Shown: positions 1 through 5,357 of the stretch, piece after piece
How the letters are laid out: each line of letters starts with the position of its first letter
Position numbering within the stretch: the first letter of the stretch is position 1
Origin: Bacteroidota bacterium
GTDB taxonomy: Bacteria; Bacteroidota; Bacteroidia; J057
DNA length: 9,879 nt
Direction: 5' to 3'
Assembly (NCBI GenBank): GCA_003696875.1
Contig: RFHL01001234.1
Location: 1 to 9,879 of the forward strand
Translations under genes and position numbers: made by a program
The notes under the pieces: model-generated
What the model was told of the DNA's origin: nothing
Databases searched by the model: none
The model's input: the letters and a program-made list of their open reading frames with translations, nothing else

Positions 1-1
1 G

Positions 2-889
2 GATAGACTATTTGCCTGGATCAAGACCACCCTGAGCCGTGGCAAGGAGGTGCGCATCGGCTATGCGCTGGAGGGCAATCCCCGCACGGAAGCGGAGGTA
101 GAGCAGCTTTGTCAGGCCTTCGGCCTGGGGCATCGCTATGCCGCCATCCGGCCGCGGCTGCGGCCGCGTATAGACCTGGAACTGCAAGCCGGGGCCGCCG
201 CCCCCGGCCGGTCGCAGTTGGGCGGCGCCCCGGACCTGCCGCCGGAGGTGGCCTGGCCTTTGTCCGATACCGGCACCCCCCTGGCCTTTCTGGCCCAGAT
301 CAACCTGGCGGAAGCGGCTCCACATGCCCCGGCCGGCCTCTTGCCGGCCACGGGGATCCTCGCCTTTTTCTATGATGCCGAAGCCCAGCCCTGGGGATTT
401 GACCCTGAGGACCAGCACCGCTTCCGGGTCCTGTATCTGCCGGATACCAAATCCCTACAGCGACCTGCGTTTCCAGAAGCCCTGCCCGAGGAGGCCCGTT
501 TTTCCCCCCACACCCTTCAGTTTTCTGCTTCCCTCAGCCTGCCGCCCTGGGACCATCCGGCCGCGGAGGGGCTCGCTTCTTCCCAAGAATCAAATGCCTA
601 TGATGAAGTGAGCAGTGGCGAAGACAATCAGATGTTGGGCTATGCCAACAGCATTCAGAACCCCATGGAGCAGGAATGTCATGAGCTGTACCCGCAACTG
701 TGGGGTTTGGAAGCCGGGCTGCCGCCTTTCGATCCGGAAGACTGGGTGTTGCTGCTGCAGCTGGATTCTGACTTCGAGCAAACCGGGATGATGTGGGGCG
801 ATATGGGGCGGCTCTACTTCTGGATCCACAAACAGGATCTGGCTGCCCGCGCTTTTGCGCGGGCCTGGTGTATCCTGCAGTGCACCTGA
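2..889 (+). CDS. YwqG/DUF1963 family protein, 5'-partial
   Basis: The reading frame is open from the first full codon of the window, so the gene very probably starts upstream; the first internal candidate start is GTG at 50, giving 279 aa. The protein matches the YwqG (DUF1963) pattern: an early 'LGGAPDLPPEVAWP' segment, 'PLAFLAQINLAE', 'GILAFFYDAEAQPWGFDPED' followed by 'FRVLYL', then near the C-terminus 'LGYANSIQNP' and 'LLLQLDSD...MMWGDMGRLYFWI', and a final Trp-Cys segment. These follow the order in Bacillus subtilis YwqG as I remember it. No signal peptide or membrane segment is visible in the part present, so it is probably cytoplasmic. The biochemical function of the family is not established. 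About 60 residues precede the conserved core, an N-terminal extension relative to B. subtilis YwqG. The next gene begins 28 bp downstream on the same strand, which is compatible with co-transcription. Confidence 0.85.
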   Translation, partial: DRLFAWIKTTLSRGKEVRIGYALEGNPRTEAEVEQLCQAFGLGHRYAAIRPRLRPRIDLELQAGAAAPGRSQLGGAPDLPPEVAWPLSDTGTPLAFLAQINLAEAAPHAPAGLLPATGILAFFYDAEAQPWGFDPEDQHRFRVLYLPDTKSLQRPAFPEALPEEARFSPHTLQFSASLSLPPWDHPAAEGLASSQESNAYDEVSSGEDNQMLGYANSIQNPMEQECHELYPQLWGLEAGLPPFDPEDWVLLLQLDSDFEQTGMMWGDMGRLYFWIHKQDLAARAFARAWCILQCT

Positions 890-917
890 TGCTGCCTGCC
901 TCTCCAACCAGAAGGAC

Positions 918-2504
918 ATGGCAAAACCCGTAAAAAGGTTGATCATCGTGATCGGGGCCCTGAGTGTGGTCTCGGGGGCGTATCTCGCCTTCAAAGGGGC
1001 TGAGTTTTCGGAATATTTCTCCGGCATCCTGATCGGCGTGGTGCTGATCGGGACAGCCCTTTTTACAAGGAACCCCCATCTGCCGGGCCTCTGGGCCCTG
1101 CTCCTGCTGCTGGCCTGCCAAGGAACCCCCGCTCCGGACGAGCCGGAGCGTTTTCCTTATCGCGGCTGGAATATCCTTTCCTCCCATCGCGAAAACGGCC
1201 TGCGCACCCTGGATCAGGCGGCCGCATACGGCGTCAACCACATCGAGCTGTCGCATTATCAGCTCTGCCACGACCTCAAGGACCTCCGCCAGCCCGAAAA
1301 CCGGGCTGCTACCAACTTCTTCATCGAGGCCGCGCATGCGCGCGGCATTGAGGACGTCTTTGTCTGGGACCACGCCTTCTATGCGCTCGACTACTACCCC
1401 GACCGCTTCAAGGTCGAGAGTCAGAGTCGTCCGGAGGACTTTGCCCACCATACCACCAAGTTTGCCGGGGGCCTACAGCAGCAGCTTAATCTTGATGATC
1501 CAGCCTTCTGGCAATGGGTCTATGCCGACTACGATTCCCTGCTGGCCCTGGTGCCAGGGCTGGACGGGGTGGTTCTCACTTTTATCGAAACCGGGAGCTA
1601 CGTCATCTATCAGCATTCTGAAAAAATGCCTGATCCCGCCCAGAAACTGGCGGCGCTGGTGGACTCGCTGGGGGGGCACCTCATTGACCGGCACGGCCTC
1701 AAGCTCACCATCCGGACCTTTATCTACAACCAGTTTGAGAAAGACATCATCCTCGATGTGCTGCAGCGCATCGAGCGGAACGACATCACGGTGATGATCA
1801 AGATGGTGCCCCATGACTGGTTTCTCACCTATCCCTACCAGGATTATGTGGCCGAAATCCCTTTTCCGGTGGTGATTGAGTATGACGGGGGGATGGAGTA
1901 TGCGGGCGAAAATGTGATCGCCAACACCTTCCCGGACTACTTTGCGGATGCGTTTAAGCACTATGCCCGCTATCCCCATGTGGTCGGCTACTGCGCCCGG
2001 GTGGATCGCTTCGAAGAAACCACTGCCATCGGTACACCCGGTGAGGTGAACCTCTACGTGCTCAGCCAACTGGCGCAGGATACGAGTCTGGCGACGGAGG
2101 TCCTCACCCGGCAATTCATTGCCGATACCTACGGCCCGGAGGCCGTGCCCTGGTTGCAGCCGGCCTTTGACTCGGCCTTTTCCTTCATCCTCGCCAGTAT
2201 GTACACCCTGGGCACCCACACCGCCAACCATTCCCGGCTCAACTTCCATCGCCCCAACATCTACCAAAGCCACACCACCGGCGAGTGGTATCCGCCTGAC
2301 CAGCAGCTGCGCTGGGTAGGTCACGGCGTCAATCGTCGCTTCCACAATTACCGAGACGTCATCGACGTGCTTTCTTTTCCGCTAGCGCTCTACGGGGCCA
2401 GGCCCCAGCTCGCTGAAGAGAGACGTCATCGACGCACTTTCCTTTCCCCCCTACAAAACCGATACCGCGGCCATGCGCAAAGACCTGGCCTGGGTGGTGG
2501 ATAG
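918..2504 (+). CDS. GH67-like glycoside hydrolase lipoprotein, frameshifted (N-terminal and catalytic part)
   Basis: ATG 918 is preferred over the upstream TTG 855, which would overlap the previous gene and add non-conserved sequence. The 528-residue product starts with two hydrophobic helices (about 8-25 and 34-50), then a third hydrophobic stretch ending in a lipobox (LLAC, Cys67), which suggests a membrane-anchored lipoprotein. The rest resembles the (beta/alpha)8 barrel of GH67 alpha-glucuronidases: 'LDDPAFWQWVYADYDSLLALVPGLDG', 'RTFIYN', 'VMIKMVPHDW', and 'EVNLYVLSQLAQD...FIADTYG'. E224 (FIETG), D300 (PHDW) and E327 (GMEYAG) fall where the GH67 acid and base residues would lie, with similar spacing. 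Substrate is unknown, and overall similarity is remote. From residue 479 (RDVIDVLSFP) onward the frame is disrupted by a 67-bp insertion, and the last ~40 residues are out-of-frame junk. The original C-terminal part follows in the +1 frame (to 2961); removing 67 bp would restore one 658-aa protein. Confidence 0.6.
   Translation: MAKPVKRLIIVIGALSVVSGAYLAFKGAEFSEYFSGILIGVVLIGTALFTRNPHLPGLWALLLLLACQGTPAPDEPERFPYRGWNILSSHRENGLRTLDQAAAYGVNHIELSHYQLCHDLKDLRQPENRAATNFFIEAAHARGIEDVFVWDHAFYALDYYPDRFKVESQSRPEDFAHHTTKFAGGLQQQLNLDDPAFWQWVYADYDSLLALVPGLDGVVLTFIETGSYVIYQHSEKMPDPAQKLAALVDSLGGHLIDRHGLKLTIRTFIYNQFEKDIILDVLQRIERNDITVMIKMVPHDWFLTYPYQDYVAEIPFPVVIEYDGGMEYAGENVIANTFPDYFADAFKHYARYPHVVGYCARVDRFEETTAIGTPGEVNLYVLSQLAQDTSLATEVLTRQFIADTYGPEAVPWLQPAFDSAFSFILASMYTLGTHTANHSRLNFHRPNIYQSHTTGEWYPPDQQLRWVGHGVNRRFHNYRDVIDVLSFPLALYGARPQLAEERRHRRTFLSPLQNRYRGHAQRPGLGGG
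2353..2380 (+). repeat. 28-nt direct repeat, copy 1
   Basis: It begins with the 15-mer GAGACGTCATCGACG and is followed 67 bp later by copy 2 (2420-2447). The copies agree at 25 of 28 positions (TG versus CA at positions 16-17, T versus C at position 23). In the upstream reading frame it encodes RDVIDVLSFP. Confidence 0.9.
2420..2447 (+). repeat. 28-nt direct repeat, copy 2
   Basis: Near-identical to 2353-2380 but offset by 67 bp, which is not a multiple of three. In the +1 frame it encodes RDVIDALSFP and leads into the downstream fragment, so the duplicated unit itself accounts for the frameshift. The unique spacer between the copies contains a perfect GGGGCC-A-GGCCCC palindrome at 2394-2406. 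Confidence 0.9.
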
Positions 2505-2961
2505 TGCCTGGCTGCATCCTGATGAGCGCATGAAGCCGGAGATGTTGGGGTACATCCTGACGGAAAAAACCTATGCGGTCGACCTGGCCGGGGAGATGCT
2601 GGCGCAGGTAGAGCGTGCCCTACCCCAGATTGCTGACAGCGCCTTGGCGCAGTGCTTGTACCATACCTTCAGGCGGTCGGTCATTTTTGCTCGTGAGCGC
2701 CGCGGGGCGGCGCAGGCGGTCTATGGCTACCGGCTCTGGAGCCGGGGCCCGGCCTATCGGACGGCCGGTCTGCGGGACACCATTCATGCTGGCCTGGCCG
2801 AGGCCGCGGCCAGGCTGGACAGCATCGATCGGTATCCGGTCCACACGCCCCTGGGGCAGTGGCGTTGGCAGCGTGATCGGGAGGCTTTTTTGGTGTACCA
2901 GCAAGCGATTACGGAGACCGGTTGGGAGGAGGTGGGCCTGGGAGGGGTGGTGGTGAAGTAG
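2473..2961 (+). pseudogene. Detached C-terminal fragment of the GH67-like lipoprotein
   Basis: This is the 162-residue remainder of the preceding gene, in the +1 frame. The frame is open from 2386, just after a TAG at 2383, so the internal ATG at 2473 is only the first Met and not necessarily a functional start; no ribosome binding site or promoter is apparent. Reading through the second repeat copy gives RDVIDALSFPPYKTDTAAM and continues into this segment, which repeats the RDVIDVLSFP encoded in the upstream frame, showing that both pieces belong to one ancestral gene. The sequence is mostly predicted alpha-helix (for example 'DLAGEMLAQVERALPQIADSALAQCLYHTFRRSVIFAR'), as would fit a helical C-terminal domain behind a glycosidase barrel. 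It is probably not translated as a separate protein unless the frameshift is an assembly or sequencing artefact. Confidence 0.65.
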
Positions 2962-2971
2962 GGCGACTATT

Positions 2972-2990
2972 GCCTTTCGAAGCGAAAGGC
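2972..2990 (+). terminator. Perfect 8-bp hairpin, candidate terminator
   Basis: GCCTTTCG (2972-2979), a 3-nt AAG loop and CGAAAGGC (2983-2990) form a perfect stem 11 bp after the stop codon at 2961. No T-tract follows, so it is not a textbook intrinsic terminator; it may still end transcription or stabilise the 3' end of the upstream mRNA before the independent promoter at 3058. Confidence 0.4.
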
Positions 2991-3057
2991 GGGCGGTGTT
3001 GAGCGGAGGCGCTGGCGAAAGCTGTGGTTCCTCTGCACCCTATGCCGATATTTCCCG

Positions 3058-3065
3058 TACCTTTG
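3058..3065 (+). promoter_or_regulatory. Bacteroidota-type -7 promoter element (TACCTTTG)
   Basis: TACCTTTG is an exact match to the TAnnTTTG -7 consensus of Bacteroidota sigma-ABfr-type promoters. It ends only 4 bp before the ATG at 3070, so transcription would begin at or very near the start codon and the mRNA would be leaderless or nearly so. A clear -33 TTG element was not found at the expected distance. Confidence 0.55.
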
Positions 3066-3069
3066 CGGT

Positions 3070-3915
3070 ATGCCCACCGCCCAAGACATCCCTTTTCTGC
3101 TCAAGCTCCTGGACGACGAGTCGCCGCTCGTGCGGCGGGAGGTAGAGGAGGCCTTGCGCTCATTTGGCGATGGGCTGGAGACGGTTCTCTTTCCCCACCT
3201 CCAAGCGCTGAGCCCGGAGAAGGAAGCCTTTGTGACGGCCCTGGTGCGGGAGCTGCGGATGGATTCCTTTGAGGCCCATTGGCTGGACTGGCTAGACATC
3301 GCCGACGAGCATCGGGCGCTCGAGTCGGCCTTTCGGTGGCTCTCCTACCGCGATGCCATGATCGGGGCGCCCGGGCTGGGCGAGCTACTCGACGAACTGG
3401 CCAGCCGCTTTCACGGGCTGGGCCATACGCCAGAGACCGACGCCCTGATGGGCTTTCTCTTCCGGCAGGAAGGCTTTGGCCCACCCCGGCGGGACTACTA
3501 CCACCCCCGCAATTCCAACCTCATCTATGTCCTGCATCGCAAGGAAGGCCTGCAAATCAGCCTTACGGTCATTGCGGTGCTACTGGGCCGCCGGCTGGGG
3601 CTGGAACTGTATGGATTCAACCTGCCTGGCCACTTTATGATCATGGCCGGCGACCCGGCCGCCCCGGAGCTCTTTGATCCATTTAATAAAGGCAAGCGGC
3701 TTCCTCAGCGCTCCATGGGCTACCTGGAGCAGTCGCTGGCCAAGCGGCAGACCACCCTGGCCGAACTACGGGCCCAGACCCATGAGATCGTGCTCCGCGC
3801 TTTTCGCAATCTGATCAATGCCGCCCAGCAGCGCCCCCTCCCCGCCGATGCGGCTTTTTATCAGGAACACCTCACGACCCTGATCGCTGCCCTCCGCGAG
3901 CGTCGCCGAATTTAG
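3070..3915 (+). CDS. SirB1 family transglutaminase-like protein with N-terminal HEAT-like helices
   Basis: This 281-residue soluble protein has no signal peptide. Residues ~5-65 form a helical segment with HEAT-repeat character (DDESPLVRREVEEALRSFGD). Residues ~85-240 match the SirB1 / transglutaminase-like core 2 family: 'YYHPRNSNLIYVLHRKEGLQISLTVIAVLLGRRLGLELYGFNLPGHFMIM' and 'LFDPFNKG' are the family signatures. H188 (LPGH) and D203 (DPFN) lie at the expected His and Asp sites of a transglutaminase-like triad, while S164 (LQIS) occupies the approximate nucleophile position, so classic Cys chemistry is not evident. Its molecular role is not firmly known; SirB1 was named from Salmonella regulation work. 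The start is fixed by the promoter element immediately upstream and by the conserved N-terminus. It appears to be transcribed on its own, 108 bp after the previous coding frame. Confidence 0.85.
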   Translation: MPTAQDIPFLLKLLDDESPLVRREVEEALRSFGDGLETVLFPHLQALSPEKEAFVTALVRELRMDSFEAHWLDWLDIADEHRALESAFRWLSYRDAMIGAPGLGELLDELASRFHGLGHTPETDALMGFLFRQEGFGPPRRDYYHPRNSNLIYVLHRKEGLQISLTVIAVLLGRRLGLELYGFNLPGHFMIMAGDPAAPELFDPFNKGKRLPQRSMGYLEQSLAKRQTTLAELRAQTHEIVLRAFRNLINAAQQRPLPADAAFYQEHLTTLIAALRERRRI

Positions 3916-3936
3916 GCGCACGGCTTGGGTTTTTTT
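3905..3936 (+). terminator. Possible weak intrinsic terminator after the SirB1-like gene
   Basis: GCCG (3905-3908) can pair with CGGC (3921-3924), and an alternative pairing is CGCC/GGCG at 3904-3918; either precedes TTGGG and a run of seven T (3930-3936). The stem is short and overlaps the stop codon, so this is only a candidate. Confidence 0.3.
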
Positions 3937-4132
3937 GCGTTCTTTGTGGCAACATTGTTTTTTGAGCCTGGTTATGATGCCCCGGGGAAGACAGCATCGC
4001 CATTTCTGACCCTCAGGCTGCCATTGCCGACCTGATACAAGAATCCGAATATCCCTGAGCGCGGCTTGCCGTTCCTGTAATTCGACCCCACCCAGTGGGT
4101 CCCTATTTTTATACCTGCAATATCCACTGGGA
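3937..4132. other. Non-coding region between the SirB1-like gene and the efflux operon
   Basis: No convincing gene was found. A 26-codon open stretch at 3978-4055 lacks a start codon. The region holds a 10-bp inverted repeat (4091-4100 and 4122-4131) around an AT-rich core, and runs into the heptad array at 4133. No clear TAnnTTTG promoter for the efflux operon is visible; the operon's promoter must be degenerate or of another class. Confidence 0.5.
4091..4131. promoter_or_regulatory. Inverted repeat around an AT-rich core, candidate operator or hairpin
   Basis: CCCAGTGGGT (4091-4100) and ATCCACTGGG (4122-4131) are reverse complements at 9 of 10 positions, enclosing 21 nt that include TATTTTTATA. 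A competing short stem, GACCC (4084-4088) with GGGTC (4097-4101), is followed by T5 (4106-4110) and could act as a terminator. It lies about 65 bp before the adaptor start, a place where a repressor could bind, but no binding protein is encoded here. Confidence 0.3.
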
Positions 4133-4174
4133 ACCTCTGTCTTCCGACCTCTGGCTTCTGGCTTCTGACCTCTG
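4133..4174 (+). repeat. Six degenerate heptanucleotide repeats
   Basis: Six consecutive 7-mers fit the pattern: ACCTCTG, TCTTCCG, ACCTCTG, GCTTCTG, GCTTCTG, ACCTCTG. The array ends 21 bp before the adaptor start codon. Its end, CTTCTGACCTCTGA (4162-4175), is the perfect reverse complement of 8486-8499 beyond the other end of the operon. Confidence 0.75.
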
Positions 4175-4195
4175 ATTTCGCCTCCGACCCATCCT

Positions 4196-5269
4196 ATGTC
4201 CTCTAATCTGATCCGTATCATCGCTTTTAGTGCCGTGGGCCTGTTGCTTCTCTTTTTGATCCTGCAACGGGTAGGCATCTTCGAACCCAAGTCCGAACCC
4301 GGGGCCGCGAGCGGCCCCAGCACTGCCCCCCCCCTGCCGGTCTCGGCTTTTGTGGTCAAGCCCGTTTCGCTGACCGAACGTCTATCGGTGAGCGGTACCG
4401 TGCTGCCCGATGAGTCGGTAGAGATCAGCAGCGAGGTGTCGGGCAAGGTGGCCACCATCCATTTTCAGGAAGGCAGCTTCGTGAAAGAGAACCAGTTGCT
4501 GGTCAAAATCAACGACGATGAGCTCAAGGCCCAGCTTAAGCAGGTCGAGGTACGCCTCGACCTCGCCAAACAACTGGAGGCGCGCCGGGAAAAGCTCCTC
4601 GCCGGCGGCGGGGTGAGCCAGGAGGAGTTTGACGAAGCGCTCACCGAGCGGGAGAGCCTGGAAGCGCAGGCTGCCTTGCTGCAGGTGCAGATCGACAAGA
4701 CCGAGATCCGGGCGCCTTTTGCCGGCTATATGAGCCTGCGGGAGGTGAGCGAAGGCAGCTACCTGACCCCAGGCCGGCGCATCACCACCTTGGTGCGGAC
4801 CAATCCGGTCAAGATCGAATTTGCCGTGCCGGAGAAATACGGGCAGATCTTGGGACCGGGCACGGACGTGCAGTTTACCGTCGAGGGCGTGGAAGGCAGC
4901 TATAGCGGCAAGGTCTACGCCCGGGACCCCTCCATCGATCTGGAGACCCGTACCCTGGTGCTGCGCGCCCGCAGCGCCAATCCGGGTGGCAAGCTCCTGC
5001 CCGGCGCCTTTGCCAATATAGAGGTGGCCCTGGGCACCTATCCTGAGGCCCTGATGATCCCCACCGAAGCCGTTGTGCCTGAACGCGAGGGGCAAATGGT
5101 CTATGGCTATACCGGCGGTACCGTGACGCCGCATCGCGTCACCACCGGCATCCGGCAGGCCGAGCAGATCCAGATTACCGGCGGCCTGGAGGCCGGCGAC
5201 ACCATCCTGACCACCGGCCTGCTACAGGTGCGCCCCGGCGCGACTGTGACCCTCAGTGAGGTGGAGTAA
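4196..5269 (+). CDS. RND efflux periplasmic adaptor (membrane fusion protein)
   Basis: This 357-residue protein links an inner-membrane RND pump to an outer-membrane channel. Residues 6-24 form an N-terminal membrane anchor, followed by a Pro/Ala/Ser-rich linker (about 32-48). The lipoyl (barrel-sandwich hybrid) halves lie at about 74-106 ('ISSEVSGKVATIHFQEGSFVKENQLLVKIND') and 168-200 ('KTEIRAPFAGYMSLREVSEGSYLTPG'), separated by a short alpha-hairpin (107-166). A beta-barrel follows ('VKIEFAVPEKY', 'DPSIDLETRTLVLRA', 'GAFANIEVAL'), then the membrane-proximal domain ('LMIPTEAVV', 'ITGGLEAGDTILTTGLLQVRPGATV'). It has no lipobox, so it is anchored by the N-terminal helix. The hairpin is short, as in the AcrA/MexA-like and Bacteroidota adaptors. 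The pump gene starts 88 bp downstream. A run of nine C (4326-4334) sits in the linker codons. Drug range cannot be read from sequence. Confidence 0.93.
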   Translation: MSSNLIRIIAFSAVGLLLLFLILQRVGIFEPKSEPGAASGPSTAPPLPVSAFVVKPVSLTERLSVSGTVLPDESVEISSEVSGKVATIHFQEGSFVKENQLLVKINDDELKAQLKQVEVRLDLAKQLEARREKLLAGGGVSQEEFDEALTERESLEAQAALLQVQIDKTEIRAPFAGYMSLREVSEGSYLTPGRRITTLVRTNPVKIEFAVPEKYGQILGPGTDVQFTVEGVEGSYSGKVYARDPSIDLETRTLVLRARSANPGGKLLPGAFANIEVALGTYPEALMIPTEAVVPEREGQMVYGYTGGTVTPHRVTTGIRQAEQIQITGGLEAGDTILTTGLLQVRPGATVTLSEVE

Positions 5270-5309
5270 AAGCGTTTCGGCTTCAATCTTTCCATGATTG
5301 GGGAGGGAA

Positions 5310-5348
5310 TTTGCACCCGGTCTCGCCTCTCCTGTCTAAACATCTTTG
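5310..5348 (+). promoter_or_regulatory. Weak promoter-like sequence in the adaptor-pump gap
   Basis: CATCTTTG (5341-5348) differs from the TAnnTTTG -7 consensus at one fixed position and lies 9 bp before the pump ATG. A TTTG lies at 5310-5313, but the 27-bp spacing is longer than usual for a -33 element. The gap may just be an intra-operon spacer. Confidence 0.2.
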
Positions 5349-5357
5349 CATCTAGCT

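Noticed and set aside
855..917. TTG start at 855 for the GH67-like gene
   Set aside because: It overlaps the preceding gene by 35 bp and adds residues without signal or conserved character; ATG 918 follows that gene's stop cleanly.
2353..2504. Programmed ribosomal frameshift joining the two GH67-like reading frames
   Set aside because: No slippery heptamer with a downstream pseudoknot is evident, and the direct duplication explains the frame change more simply.
3978..4055. 26-codon open stretch with a protein-like composition
   Set aside because: It lacks a start codon and is too short to tell a gene remnant from chance.
3766..4458. 230-aa open frame on the minus strand covering the gap before the efflux operon
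   Set aside because: It overlaps two well-supported genes on the other strand, crosses the heptad repeats and has no family resemblance.
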